From an uncultured Ruminococcus sp. (GTDB lineage Bacteria; Bacillota; Clostridia; Oscillospirales; Ruminococcaceae), in NCBI GenBank assembly GCA_900541495.1, contig UQKC01000001.1, positions 62,001 through 126,000 of the forward strand: a stretch of DNA of 64,000 bases, read 5' to 3'. The translations under genes and the position numbers were made by a program. The notes beneath the pieces were generated by a model. The model had not been told where the DNA came from. It searched no databases and saw only the letters and a list, made by a program, of their open reading frames with translations. Below, one piece after another: positions 54,854 to 64,000 of this stretch (position 1 is its first letter; each line of letters opens with the position of its first letter).

Positions 54854-55861
54854 TTACTCTTCCACCCAGATTTGTTCTGTTTCGTGTCCCTTCGGACGAC
54901 CCATAAGATTTTTAAGTGCTGTTTTCGGGTCAAGACCGTTGAACAAAACATTGTAGCATTGTTCGGTTATCGGCATAACAACTCCAACGCTCTGTGAAAG
55001 CTCATAGGCTACCTTTGTGCAGGTGTAACCTTCAACAGTACCTATCTGCTTTACAGCTTCATCGGGAGAAACACCCTGTCCGATAAGAATTCCTGCACGG
55101 CGGTTTCTGCTGTGCATACTTGTGCAGGTAACGATAAGATCGCCTATTCCGCTAAGACCTGCAAATGTATCTCTCTTGCCGCCCATTTTTACGCCAAGAC
55201 GCGCAATCTCCGTTATTCCTCTTGTCATAAGTGCGGCTTTGGTATTGTCGCCGAACCCCATTCCGTCGCAGATACCTGCACACAGAGCAATTATATTTTT
55301 AAGTGAACCACCAAGCTCTGAACCAACAACATCATCATTGATATAAATTCGGAGCGCAATATTCGACATGATTGACTGAATATAATCGGAATATTTGGAG
55401 TCGTCAGAAGCCACGACAACAGTTGTCGGCATACCGATGCCAACTTCCTCTGCGTGTGAAGGACCTGTCAGAATAACTATCGGCGAATTAGGAAGTTCTT
55501 CGTGAAGAACTTCGCTCATTCTCTTAAATGTCTTGTCTTCAAGTCCCTTACTTGTGTTAAGAATTACCGTGTTTTCTGTAATAAACGGTGCAGCCTGCTT
55601 CGCAACGCTTCGTACAAAACCTGTAGGAACACCAAAAATCACAACATCGCTGCCCGATACAGTTGAAATATCCGATGTAAGCGTGATAGAATCTTTTATT
55701 TTGACCCCGGGGAGTTTCTTTTTATTTTCACCGTCACGCCTGATATCCTCTATCTCGCTCTCAAACGCCGACCAAACATTAACGCTGTGACCGTTATTGT
55801 CAAGCATTACAGCAAGTGCAAGACCAAATCCGCCCATGCCGAGAACTGTAAACTTTGCCAT
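54854..55861 (-). CDS. gpsA: Glycerol-3-phosphate dehydrogenase [NAD(P)+]
   Basis: 335 residues. GMGGFGLALAVML nucleotide site (GxGxxG form), ILTGPSHAEEV, GGSLKNIIALCAGICDG, GDLIVTC. Makes glycerol-3-P for phospholipids; plsY next to it uses the product. Confidence 0.97.
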   Translation of the reverse strand: MAKFTVLGMGGFGLALAVMLDNNGHSVNVWSAFESEIEDIRRDGENKKKLPGVKIKDSITLTSDISTVSGSDVVIFGVPTGFVRSVAKQAAPFITENTVILNTSKGLEDKTFKRMSEVLHEELPNSPIVILTGPSHAEEVGIGMPTTVVVASDDSKYSDYIQSIMSNIALRIYINDDVVGSELGGSLKNIIALCAGICDGMGFGDNTKAALMTRGITEIARLGVKMGGKRDTFAGLSGIGDLIVTCTSMHSRNRRAGILIGQGVSPDEAVKQIGTVEGYTCTKVAYELSQSVGVVMPITEQCYNVLFNGLDPKTALKNLMGRPKGHETEQIWVEE

Positions 55862-55876
55862 TATTTATTCCTCCGA

Positions 55877-56578
55877 TCACTCTTTCTTTTTGTTAAAGCT
55901 GAATTTGTTTTCTGTGCCCTCTTTAAGGCGCTTTATATTTGCGCGGTGCATATATATCAGCAGCGCACTTGTGCAGGCAACAAGAATAACGTGCGTGATG
56001 CAGTTCGCCAATGGAAGTTTTTCCACAAAAAAATGAAGCAAAAAAGTAAGTATAGGATAAAATGCCGCTGCTGAGATCGATGAAACCGAAACATATCTTG
56101 TAATAAAAAGTACCAACGCAAAGAACGGTATGATTATCACAAATGTAAGCGGATCGATAACAATAAGTACAGACGACGCAACAAGGATTCCCTTTCCACC
56201 CTTAAATCCGTAATATATCGGAAAAATATGACCGAGTATTGCAAAAAATCCTGATATATAACCAATCGATTTCTCGTCCATTACCGTAGGATACCAATTG
56301 GGCAGCTCATTCGGAAAATCTCTTCCGATAATAAGCCTAAACATCAAAATACTTAACAATACAGCGATTATACCTTTTGCAAGGTCGCCTATAAGCGTAA
56401 GCAAAGCAGGAATTTTGCCATAGCAGCGAAGTGTGTTGGTAAGTCCTGCATTTTTGCTTCCGTGCTCACGGATATCATCATGCTTTAAGCAGCGCACAAC
56501 AATAATTGCTGAATTGCAGCTACCGAGGAGATATGAAATTATCATCGTCAGCAGCAGACAGATCACCAATTTTATCAT
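55877..56578 (-). CDS. plsY: Acyl-phosphate:glycerol-3-phosphate acyltransferase
   Basis: 233 residues, multi-span. SYLLGSCNSAIIV, HGSKNAGLTNTLR, GHIFPIYYGFKGGKG motifs of PlsY. Slightly longer than usual (~200) through a loop around GRDFPNELPNWYPTV and a charged C-terminus. Confidence 0.95.
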   Translation of the reverse strand: MIKLVICLLLTMIISYLLGSCNSAIIVVRCLKHDDIREHGSKNAGLTNTLRCYGKIPALLTLIGDLAKGIIAVLLSILMFRLIIGRDFPNELPNWYPTVMDEKSIGYISGFFAILGHIFPIYYGFKGGKGILVASSVLIVIDPLTFVIIIPFFALVLFITRYVSVSSISAAAFYPILTFLLHFFVEKLPLANCITHVILVACTSALLIYMHRANIKRLKEGTENKFSFNKKKE

Positions 56579-56592
56579 TTTCCATTCCCCTA

Positions 56593-57921
56593 TTAATCAT
56601 CTTCACGGTTTCGTTCGCGTACAACAAAGCGAACAGGCGTACCGTCAAGTCCAAATGTCTGTCTTATCTGATTTTCAATATAACGCTGATAAGAGAAGTG
56701 GAAAAGGTCGGCTCTGTTTACAAAAATTACAAACGTAGGCGGCTTTGTAGACGGCTGTGTCATATAATAGATCTTAAGTCGTCTGCCCTTGTCGGAAGGC
56801 GGCTGAACTCTCGTAGTCGCATAAGCAAGCACATCGTTGAGCATACCTGTGGAAATTCTCATGCTGTTCTGCATATTTACATTGTTGATAAGGTCAAAAA
56901 GCTTGTCTATTCTAAGACCTGTCTTCGCAGAAATAAACACGAAAGGAACATAGGACATAAAGCTGAAATCTTCTTCAAGCTTCTTTTTGAATTCGTCCAT
57001 AGTGTTCGTGTCTTTTTCGATAGCGTCCCATTTGTTTATAGCAACAATGCAGCCTTTTCCCTGCTCATGAGCATATCCTGCAACCTTTGAATCCTGCTCT
57101 GTGAAGCCGACTTCCGCATCGATAACTATTACGCATACATCGGAACGGTCAACAGCCATATAAGCTCTCAAAACGCTGTAATGTTCGATCTTTTCCTGAA
57201 TTTTTGATTTCTTGCGAATACCTGCAGTATCGATGAATACATACTTTCCGTGTTCATTTTCAATAACAGTATCCGTCGCATCACGGGTCGTTCCCGCGAT
57301 ATCGGAAACGATAGCTCTTTCTTCGCCCGAAACACGGTTGATAAGCGAAGATTTACCAACATTCGGCTTGCCTATAACGGCTACCTTGATATATTCCTCA
57401 TCATATTCAACGCTGTCATCTTCAGGAAAATACTCAAATACCTTATCGAGCATATCACCTGTGCCATGACCGTGCGCAGCAGAGATAGCAATTGGGTCAC
57501 CAAGACCAAGATTATAGAATTCATAGAATTCAACGGGTGGGTCACCGATAGAATCGACCTTGTTTACACAAAGAATAACAGGCTTTCCACTCTTTTGGAG
57601 CATCTTTGCAACATCATAGTCATTAGCAGTTACACCGGTTCTTATATCGGTCAAAAATACGATAACATCAGCCTTTTCGATAGCAAGTTCTGCCTGCCTG
57701 CGCATCTGCGAAAGAATAATATCACTGCTGTCAGGCTCGATACCGCCCGTGTCAACGATCATAAACTCGCGGTTTCTCCATTCAGACTTGGAATAGATCC
57801 TATCTCTTGTAACACCGGGAGTATCTTCAACAATTGATATTCTCTGCCCTACAAGCTTGTTAAAAAGTGTGGACTTTCCGACGTTCGGACGTCCGACAAT
57901 TGCAAGTATAGGTAATGCCAA
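56593..57921 (-). CDS. der: GTPase Der (EngA)
   Basis: 442 residues from TTG at 57921 (GGAGATGAT upstream; gives ALPILAIVGRPNVGKST). Two G domains (GRPNVGKST, GKPNVGKSS; DTPGVTRDR, DIAGTTRDA) and a C-terminal KH-like domain. 50S assembly. Confidence 0.96.
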   Translation of the reverse strand: MALPILAIVGRPNVGKSTLFNKLVGQRISIVEDTPGVTRDRIYSKSEWRNREFMIVDTGGIEPDSSDIILSQMRRQAELAIEKADVIVFLTDIRTGVTANDYDVAKMLQKSGKPVILCVNKVDSIGDPPVEFYEFYNLGLGDPIAISAAHGHGTGDMLDKVFEYFPEDDSVEYDEEYIKVAVIGKPNVGKSSLINRVSGEERAIVSDIAGTTRDATDTVIENEHGKYVFIDTAGIRKKSKIQEKIEHYSVLRAYMAVDRSDVCVIVIDAEVGFTEQDSKVAGYAHEQGKGCIVAINKWDAIEKDTNTMDEFKKKLEEDFSFMSYVPFVFISAKTGLRIDKLFDLINNVNMQNSMRISTGMLNDVLAYATTRVQPPSDKGRRLKIYYMTQPSTKPPTFVIFVNRADLFHFSYQRYIENQIRQTFGLDGTPVRFVVRERNREDD

Positions 57922-57941
57922 AGCTATCATCTCCAATCAAT

Positions 57942-59240
57942 TTATTCATATAAAATAGCATCAAGAAGCTCAAAACCTTCATTATCCACGGGCCTTACAG
58001 AAACTCCGAGAGCTTTCTCGACATCGGGTATTCTCAAATCATCAAGGAAAATATCCGAATCGCGCATAAGCATACTTTTGGAGATAAGAAGTGCATCTCC
58101 AAGCTCTTTTCCCTTAAGCTGCGCAATTATATCCTGCGCCGTGATAAGCCCGGTTACTGTTATAGTTTCCCCGAAAAAGTCATTTCTTATTTTATAAACA
58201 TTGCATTTTATATTGTTCCATTTTTCTTCCGCTTTTTTTACAAGCTTTACAAGAAAATCACAAACAGCCGCTCCCGTTGCAATTGAAACGGTTCTTGGCT
58301 TTGCCGGATCATCTGCGATTTTCATTGCAGATTCAAATTCATCTGCAAGAGAACGCAGCATTCCTATTCCGTTTTCATACTGACAGTAATCTTCGTAATA
58401 ATCACCGTCGGGAAGCTCCCTTTCTGCCGTAATGTAAAATTCATCGGCAGGAAAAACAAGCCTTGTTCCGTATTTTTCAAGAAATTCAGCCTGAAAACTT
58501 TCAATGAGGTCTATAGCCTGTCCCGCGGTTTCCTTGTTGAATTTTTCAAGCGGATAAAGTCCCTTGCGGAATTTTGTAACACCGACGGGAACAACGGCAG
58601 CACTCTTTATGTTCGGCATAAGATTTCCGAGGTCAGTCAGTGTTCTGTGAAGTTCATCACCGTCGTTTATTCCGGGACAAAGAACGATCTGACAGTTCAT
58701 TGCGATGCCCGCATCGGCAAACTGCTTCAAATATTTCAATTTTTCGCCCGCAAAACGATTGTGCATCATCGTACAGCGAAGCTCGGGGTTGGTCGTATGA
58801 ACGGAAATATTAATATTTAAACGCATATCAATTATGCGGTCGATATCTTTCTGATCAAGATTTGTAAGGGTAACATAGTTTCCCTGCAAAAACGAAAGTC
58901 GTGAATCATCGTCCTTGAAATACAATGTTTCACGCATATTTGGAGGCATCTGATCGATAAAACAGAAAATACACTTATTCGTACAGCTCTGCTTTTTATC
59001 CATCAAAAAAGTTTCAAATTCCAGTCCGAGATCATCATATTCACTTTTTTCAATATGAAAAGTCAATCTTCTTCCGCCGCGGTCAACTGTAGTGCTGACA
59101 TTTATCTCAGCCGCATAATACATATAATCAAGTACGTCACGGATCTCATGACCATTCAGCGATATCAGTATGTCATTCTCTTTGACCCCTGCATGAAAAG
59201 CAGGTGAATCTTTAATAACGGATTGAATTTTTACAGCCAT
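57942..59240 (-). CDS. DUF512 family protein: PDZ-like + radical SAM
   Basis: 432 residues. N-terminal PDZ-like DSPAFHAGVKENDILISLNG, then CTNKCIFCFID (CxxxCxxC of a radical SAM cluster) and GNYVTLTNL, C-terminal DUF512 region. Conserved in Clostridia next to der; biochemical role unknown. Confidence 0.93.
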   Translation of the reverse strand: MAVKIQSVIKDSPAFHAGVKENDILISLNGHEIRDVLDYMYYAAEINVSTTVDRGGRRLTFHIEKSEYDDLGLEFETFLMDKKQSCTNKCIFCFIDQMPPNMRETLYFKDDDSRLSFLQGNYVTLTNLDQKDIDRIIDMRLNINISVHTTNPELRCTMMHNRFAGEKLKYLKQFADAGIAMNCQIVLCPGINDGDELHRTLTDLGNLMPNIKSAAVVPVGVTKFRKGLYPLEKFNKETAGQAIDLIESFQAEFLEKYGTRLVFPADEFYITAERELPDGDYYEDYCQYENGIGMLRSLADEFESAMKIADDPAKPRTVSIATGAAVCDFLVKLVKKAEEKWNNIKCNVYKIRNDFFGETITVTGLITAQDIIAQLKGKELGDALLISKSMLMRDSDIFLDDLRIPDVEKALGVSVRPVDNEGFELLDAILYE

Positions 59241-59258
59241 ATTTCTCCTTAAAATAAA

Positions 59259-59290
59259 AACCGAAGAAGGATAAATCTCCCTCTTCGGTT
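59259..59290 (-). terminator. Terminator after rpmF
   Basis: AACCGAAGA/TCTTCGGTT stem (59259-59267, 59282-59290) with upstream A-run (U-tract on minus). Confidence 0.85.
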
Positions 59291-59301
59291 CAGCAAGCTA
59301 C

Positions 59302-59484
59302 TTAAGCTTCCTTAGAAATTACTTCTCTACCCTTATAGTATCCGCAATTTTTGCAAACCTTGTGCGGAGATGTAAGTTCGCCGCAGTGAGTACATCTGGA
59401 AAGTGCAGGAGCCTCCAGTTTCCAAACAGCAGAACGTCTGCTATCACGTCTTGCCTTTGATACCTTTCTCTTTGGTACTGCCAT
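59302..59484 (-). CDS. rpmF: 50S ribosomal protein L32
   Basis: 60 residues: MAVPKRKVSKARRDSRRSAV and two zinc knuckles CTHCGE...CKNCGY. Confidence 0.98.
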   Translation of the reverse strand: MAVPKRKVSKARRDSRRSAVWKLEAPALSRCTHCGELTSPHKVCKNCGYYKGREVISKEA

Positions 59485-59505
59485 TATTCAGCACCTCCTT
59501 ATCCT

Positions 59506-59952
59506 TTAACCTTTACAGTTACATTCATTGAAATTCAAATCCGTTCCGCATACAGGACAAAGACCTTTGCAGTCTTCCTTGCAGAGCATCTTTGAAGGTA
59601 GCTGCAACAGAATATCCTGTATCACAAGCTCGTCCAAATCAAGCGAATCTCCCTCTGTTACAACATACTCATCATTATCCGTGTTGGTTTCACGAACAAG
59701 AATATGTTCACAATCAAAAGAAAAGCTCTTTTTAAACGGGATAAGGCATCTGTCACAAACAGCGTCAAGAGTAAAATCAACAGTACAGCTGAGCATGACC
59801 ACACCTGCACGGTTATAGACCGAACCCTTAACATTTACGGGGTCAATGAAACTATATTGTTTAATCTCTTTCAGCTTGTCGGAATCAACAGCATAATCCA
59901 CAATCAGCTTTTCGCCGACAATATTATAAAGCTGCTTTAAGTTTAAAACCAT
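59506..59952 (-). CDS. DUF177 (YceD) protein, partner of rpmF
   Basis: 148 residues from ATG with GGGGTGTG upstream. CDRCLIPFKKSF and the C-terminal CKEDCKGLCPVCG plus CNC are family features. Linked to 23S rRNA processing in other species. Confidence 0.92.
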   Translation of the reverse strand: MVLNLKQLYNIVGEKLIVDYAVDSDKLKEIKQYSFIDPVNVKGSVYNRAGVVMLSCTVDFTLDAVCDRCLIPFKKSFSFDCEHILVRETNTDNDEYVVTEGDSLDLDELVIQDILLQLPSKMLCKEDCKGLCPVCGTDLNFNECNCKG

Positions 59953-60020
59953 AGCACACCCCAAACATAACGAATTAAATTATATCACAACATCAGTGAT
60001 ATGTCAATAGTTTTTAAAAA

Positions 60021-60431
60021 TTATTTTTTTGCAAATTTAGAAACAGACTCAGGAAGATCAGCGAGTTCTGCGGAAACAGTAAATGTAACCTTTACATCAG
60101 AACCAGTGAGCTTGTCGATCTTGTTAAGTACAGCACCAAGTGCTTCAAAGTCAGCGCCGCCAACCTTAAGAATGGAGTCAACGAAAATCTCCTTGATATC
60201 ATAGTTGCCTGCAACAAGACCTGCAACAAGTCCGTAGAAAGCCTCGAAGGAGTAAATGCTGTTAGCGTCTGTATCAACGATTCTTACGTTTGTAGGAATA
60301 TCATATCTGAGCTTTTCGCTCTTGTCGATGCAAACAACATAACCGTCAGACTTCTTGGAAGCCTCGTTAATCATATCAATCAAGATCTTTGTTTTACCTG
60401 TACCTTTTTTACCAGTAATAATTTTTACCAT
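60021..60431 (-). CDS. Small P-loop protein, unknown role
   Basis: 136 residues: Walker A TGKKGTGKT (res 6-14), a strand KEIFVDSIL in place of Walker B, otherwise a minimal alpha/beta fold. No helicase, kinase or motility domain is visible. Single gene between rpmF-DUF177 and pgi. Confidence 0.85.
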   Translation of the reverse strand: MVKIITGKKGTGKTKILIDMINEASKKSDGYVVCIDKSEKLRYDIPTNVRIVDTDANSIYSFEAFYGLVAGLVAGNYDIKEIFVDSILKVGGADFEALGAVLNKIDKLTGSDVKVTFTVSAELADLPESVSKFAKK

Positions 60432-60507
60432 GTGAAAACACTCCGTTCCGCCGTTAGGCTTTTATATTAATATCACGAGTGGAAATCAACGTGATTTTAA
60501 ACTTATA

Positions 60508-61842
60508 TCAGTTGAGCTTTGCTTCAAGCTCAGCCTTCATTCCCTCATAACCGGGCTTGCCGAGAAGAGCGAACATATTCTTCTTATAGCTTTCAACACC
60601 AGGCTGATCGAAAGGATTTACTCCGAGCATATAACCGTCAACAGCGCAGGACTTCTCGAAGAAGTAGATCATATATCCTACATTGTATTCTGTTGTGTCA
60701 TCAAGTTCAAGAACGATGTTCGGAACGCCACCCTCTGTATGAGCAAGGATAGTACCTTCAAGAGCCTTGCGGTTTACAACAGACATATTCTGGTTTGTGA
60801 GGAAGTTAAGTCCGTCAAGATTTTCTTCATCGGATTCAAGGAAGAAATCCTTCTTAGGCTTCTTGATATCAACAACGGTTTCAAACATGATTCTTGAGCC
60901 CTGCTGAATAAACTGACCCATAGAGTGAAGATCGGTCGAGAAAGTTGCAGCAGATGGGAAAATACCCTTGTTGTCCTTGCCTTCGCTCTCGCCGTAAAGC
61001 TGCTTGAACCATTCAGTCATCATTGTGAAACTTGGGTCATAAGAAACGAGAAGCTCAACAGACTTATTCTTGGAGTAAAGGATATTTCTGATAGCAGCAT
61101 ACTTGTAGCAGTCATTATTATCAAAATCCTTGCAATAGTCTTCCTGAGCCTGCTTTGCACCTGCCATAAGAGCATCAATGTCACAGCCTGCAACAGCGAT
61201 TGGAAGAAGACCTACTGCTGTAAGAACAGAGAATCTGCCGCCTACATCATCAGGAATAACGAATGTTTCGTAGCCCTCTGTATCAGCAAGTTCCTTAAGT
61301 GTTCCCTTAGCCTTATCGGTTGTGCAGAAAATTCTTTCCTTAGCGCCTTCCTTGCCGTATTTCTTTTCAACAAGGTTGCGGAATACTCTGAATGCGAGTG
61401 CAGGTTCTGTTGTTGTACCCGACTTGGAAATAACATTTACTGCAATATCCTTACCCTCACAGATTGAAAGAATTGTATTGAGATAGGTAGGATTGATATT
61501 GTTTCCGACAAAATAAATGTCAGGTGTATCTTTCTTGATATCATTATAGAAAGGTGTTTTGAGAAGTTCAATAGCAGCTCTTGCGCCGAGATATGAACCG
61601 CCGATTCCGATAACGATAAGAATATCGGAGTTGCTCTGGATCTTCTTGGCAGCAGCCTTGATTCTCGCAAATTCTTCCTTGTCGTAATCTGTAGGGAGAT
61701 TCAGCCAGCCGAGAAAATCATTTCCAAGACCGGTTTTATCGTGAAGCGTTTTAGCGGCAAGCTCAGCCTGTGCCTTAGCAGCTTCAAGCTCATGAGGAGC
61801 AATAAACTTTGATAAATACTTGCAATTAAGTGAAATTGGCAT
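60508..61842 (-). CDS. pgi: Glucose-6-phosphate isomerase
   Basis: 444 residues, the short bacterial form. [58 protein letters not shown]. Glycolysis. Confidence 0.98.
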   Translation of the reverse strand: MPISLNCKYLSKFIAPHELEAAKAQAELAAKTLHDKTGLGNDFLGWLNLPTDYDKEEFARIKAAAKKIQSNSDILIVIGIGGSYLGARAAIELLKTPFYNDIKKDTPDIYFVGNNINPTYLNTILSICEGKDIAVNVISKSGTTTEPALAFRVFRNLVEKKYGKEGAKERIFCTTDKAKGTLKELADTEGYETFVIPDDVGGRFSVLTAVGLLPIAVAGCDIDALMAGAKQAQEDYCKDFDNNDCYKYAAIRNILYSKNKSVELLVSYDPSFTMMTEWFKQLYGESEGKDNKGIFPSAATFSTDLHSMGQFIQQGSRIMFETVVDIKKPKKDFFLESDEENLDGLNFLTNQNMSVVNRKALEGTILAHTEGGVPNIVLELDDTTEYNVGYMIYFFEKSCAVDGYMLGVNPFDQPGVESYKKNMFALLGKPGYEGMKAELEAKLN

Positions 61843-61949
61843 TTCAACATTCCTCCATATTAATTCCTAAATGCTATTTTACTATAATTTTTGTGAATTT
61901 GCAATATTTTTTGCGAACAATAAAGATTTTTTAACAAGTTTTATTCAAA

Positions 61950-63080
61950 TTAGCTAAAAAAGACAAGCATTTTTAGTAACTTTAGCAAAACATTAAAATT
62001 TGTCTTTTCATCTGCATTTTCAGCAGCAAAAATATCTACCGAAAAAAGATACCTTTCTTTTCGATAGAACTGTATCTCACCTACTTTATCGCCCTTTCTT
62101 ATCGGTGCGTATATCTGTTCGGGCATGATACAGACTGATGAAATGCTGTCTGCCGCTCCTTTCGGTATCACTATATTTCGTATATCACCAAAATCGACCG
62201 GAATTTCCGTTGTAAGTGAATTTCTGACTCCGACCATACTCGGAATTTTTTCGGGCAGCTCAGGTTTTATAACAATATAATCTGCAAATACGGATTCTAG
62301 CTTTGTTCTTGCAGCCGAAAACATTTTATCCTTGTCATCAGCACCTAAAATGATAACGCCAAAAGCTTTGTCGCCTCTCTGTGCAGCAGCGGCAATACAG
62401 TGCCCCGAGTTCTCACTCATTCCTGCTTTAAAACCGATGATCCCATCAAATTTTTTGACAAGTTCATTCGCATTGACAAGCTCCGCCGTATCATTTCGGA
62501 CATAATCGAGCCAAGTGGTGAAATACGGTGTAAGAAATTCATATTTATACAGTTCGCATATAAGCTTTGAAATATCGGACGCTGTTGAAAGCTGTTTGTC
62601 ATCGTCATAATATCCGCAGCAGTTTGTGAACGATGTATTTTCCATTCCCAATTCAACCGCTTTATTGTTCATCGCAGCAACAAACTTTTTCTCCGAGCCC
62701 GAAACAGCCTCAGCTATCACGACCGAAGCATCATTCGCATTGCCTATTATTATTGCTTTAAGAAGCTCCTCAACAGTAATGCTCTCATTCGGCATAAGCC
62801 ATATCTGCGCCCCTTGCATCGAATTGGCATACTCCGACACCTCGACATTTGTGTCAAGTGAAAGTTCTTTACAGCTTATCTTTTCAGCCGCGAGCAGCAC
62901 AGTCATAAGCTTGTTCATTGTTCCAACAGGCACGACCTTATCAGCATTTACATCATCAATAACGATCCCTGACGTAAGTTCAAAAACGATACTGCAGCAC
63001 TCTGACGGTTCTGCATAAACCGCTGCAGCGCGTGACGCAGCAATAATGAAAGAAAGAAAAATTCCTATTATTTTTTTCAT
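61950..63080 (-). CDS. D-Ala-D-Ala carboxypeptidase homologue (DacF-like) lacking all three catalytic motifs
   Basis: 376 residues from the ATG behind TGAGGT. Signal peptide (KKIIGIFLSFIIAASRAAA), S11 peptidase fold and C-terminal beta domain (MVGVRNSLTTEIPVD...). In S11 enzymes the motifs are SxxK, SxN and KTG. Here they read TMNK (54-57), NAN (114-116) and KAG (218-220). The nucleophile is therefore Thr instead of Ser, with two more changes. Probably a peptidoglycan-binding or regulatory pseudo-enzyme exported to the cell surface. Confidence 0.88.
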   Translation of the reverse strand: MKKIIGIFLSFIIAASRAAAVYAEPSECCSIVFELTSGIVIDDVNADKVVPVGTMNKLMTVLLAAEKISCKELSLDTNVEVSEYANSMQGAQIWLMPNESITVEELLKAIIIGNANDASVVIAEAVSGSEKKFVAAMNNKAVELGMENTSFTNCCGYYDDDKQLSTASDISKLICELYKYEFLTPYFTTWLDYVRNDTAELVNANELVKKFDGIIGFKAGMSENSGHCIAAAAQRGDKAFGVIILGADDKDKMFSAARTKLESVFADYIVIKPELPEKIPSMVGVRNSLTTEIPVDFGDIRNIVIPKGAADSISSVCIMPEQIYAPIRKGDKVGEIQFYRKERYLFSVDIFAAENADEKTNFNVLLKLLKMLVFFS

Positions 63081-63152
63081 AAGCATCAACCTCATAAGTT
63101 TTTATTTACCTATGATATTTTATGCTTATTTTAAATTTATAGACATACAAAA

Positions 63153-63183
63153 ACAAAAGTGCCGAAAAAAACGACACTTTTGT
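63153..63183 (-). terminator. Terminator after the HPr-like gene
   Basis: ACAAAAGTG/CACTTTTGT arms (63153-63161, 63175-63183) around an A-rich loop. Confidence 0.7.
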
Positions 63184-63206
63184 TTAAATAATTTTTACCG
63201 AAATCA

Positions 63207-63437
63207 TCATTCAACGATGAACTGCTTGATCTGTGCAAAGAACTTAGATGCATCATCAGTATGAGCTTCAAGAGCGATAGGCTTTGAAAGGTCAAGGCTG
63301 AAGATACCCATAATGGATTTTGCGTCAACGGCATATCTGCCGGAAATTAAATCGACATCAAAGTCACAAAGAGAAACAATGGAAACAAATTCCTTAACAT
63401 CGTTGATTGTAGCCAGCATTACAGTAGTTTTTGACAT
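63207..63437 (-). CDS. HPr-like protein without the phospho-histidine
   Basis: 76 residues, ATG after GGAGGG. The stretch DAKSIMGIFSLDLSKPIALE matches the Ser46 region of HPr (LKSIMGVMSL), and length and beta-alpha order agree. The GIHARP active-site loop is absent (only one His, near the end), so it cannot relay PTS phosphate. Crh is a known His-less regulator; this is more divergent. Confidence 0.85.
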   Translation of the reverse strand: MSKTTVMLATINDVKEFVSIVSLCDFDVDLISGRYAVDAKSIMGIFSLDLSKPIALEAHTDDASKFFAQIKQFIVE

Positions 63438-63477
63438 AAAAATCCCTCCAATTATTGTAGTTTTACGTTAAATTTTC

Positions 63478-63531
63478 TGTACCTAACTTTTGGTACATTT
63501 ATAGAATATCAGTTTTTTATAATTTAGTCAA
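63478..63531 (-). promoter_or_regulatory. Promoter and dyad operator of the HPr-like gene
   Basis: TTGACT (complement of 63526-63531), 17 bp, TATTCT (complement of 63503-63508). A dyad TGTACC-N8-GGTACA (63478-63497) lies at the expected start site: a candidate operator. Confidence 0.65.
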
Positions 63532-63633
63532 GAGGAATTGCAAAATTTTTTTTTATATTGTATAATAATATAGAATTCAGCGGCAAAATATACACCCGTT
63601 GGTGAAATTTAACAATATTTTATGGAGTATTTT

Positions 63634-64000
63634 ATGTATATTCACTTTAAAACATTCGGCTGTAAAGTAAATCTTTATGAAACCGAAAATATGAAGCAGA
63701 ATTTCAGCAAAAAAGGATTTACTGTGACCGATAAAGAAAGCGGGAGCGACATTTTTGTTATAAACACCTGCACAGTTACCGAAACCGGCGACAAAAAGGT
63801 ATTTAAGGAACTTCGCAGACTTCGCCGAGAATATCCCGACTCGGTAATCGCTGTAACGGGATGCTATCCGCAGGCATTTCCAAATGAAGCCTCCGATATA
63901 AAAGAAGCTGATATAGTTGTCGGAACAAAAAACAGAAACGCGCTTCCCGACATTATAAACGAATATCTTGAAAGCCGCAAAAGGACAGTAGATATTTGCG
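63634..64000 (+). CDS. mtaB: tRNA threonylcarbamoyladenosine methylthiotransferase, N-terminal part (cut by window end)
   Basis: 122 residues visible from ATG with TGGAG upstream: YIHFKTFGCKVNLYETENM, VINTCTVTETGDKK, AVTGCYPQAFP. This is the UPF0004 domain of the MiaB family with its three Cys ligands (C10, C46 region, C80 region); the FGCKVN start favours MtaB. The radical SAM domain lies beyond the window. Confidence 0.94.
   Translation, partial: MYIHFKTFGCKVNLYETENMKQNFSKKGFTVTDKESGSDIFVINTCTVTETGDKKVFKELRRLRREYPDSVIAVTGCYPQAFPNEASDIKEADIVVGTKNRNALPDIINEYLESRKRTVDIC

Overview
The window looks like a chromosomal segment of a low-GC, spore-forming Clostridia bacterium, most like the Ruminococcus/Oscillospiraceae group. 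This rests on a complete spoIIIAA-AH operon, the C-terminus of SpoIVA, and typical Firmicutes pairings (xseA-xseB, plsY-gpsA-der, argR-recN, rpmF-DUF177). The genus is an inference from gene content and style, not from a search.

Layout. 1-6.5 kb: end of spoIVA, a very large helical-repeat protein with a C-terminal zinc ribbon, and a GH4-like protein whose metal ligands appear replaced. 6.6-16.2 kb: an apparently complete filamentous-phage (inovirus-type) prophage bounded by a perfect 21-bp direct repeat, about 9.58 kb from repeat to repeat. It encodes a major coat protein followed by a terminator, a pIII-like adsorption protein, small membrane proteins, a Zot/pI-type assembly ATPase and an HUH replication initiator. 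It also has two ribbon-helix-helix repressors with their operator regions, several ORFan genes, and a repeat-rich origin-like region. No integrase is seen. The rebuilt empty site is a near-perfect palindrome with a 6-bp centre, so host XerC/XerD integration at a dif-like site is the best explanation.

16.7-20.2 kb: class A PBP and an RlmL-like methyltransferase on the plus strand. From 20.2 to 63.4 kb nearly everything is on the minus strand: an Rnf-derived DEA membrane trio that seems to have lost its cofactor sites, rpe, a DHHW/MBOAT acylation pair, RNase M5-like, holA, comEC with a dead beta-lactamase domain, HIT and alaS. These are followed by yebC, Mini-RNase III (non-AUG start), Nudix, obg, rpmA/rplU with an L21 leader, recN-argR-nadK-tlyA-dxs-DUF212-ispA-xseB-xseA, a TsaD paralogue, nusB and an Asp23 protein. 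Then come spoIIIA, gpsA-plsY-der, a DUF512 radical SAM protein, rpmF-DUF177, a small P-loop protein, pgi, a DacF-like protein lacking all three catalytic motifs, and an HPr-like protein without the phospho-histidine. The window ends inside mtaB on the plus strand.

The most interesting material is the Gram-positive inovirus (assembly, dual repressors, origin architecture, att/dif palindrome). Second is the unusual number of host proteins that keep a fold but have lost catalytic or cofactor residues (GH4, RnfA/D/E, DacF, ComEC beta-lactamase domain, an MBL hydrolase, HPr). All assignments come from reading the sequence; no database search was run.
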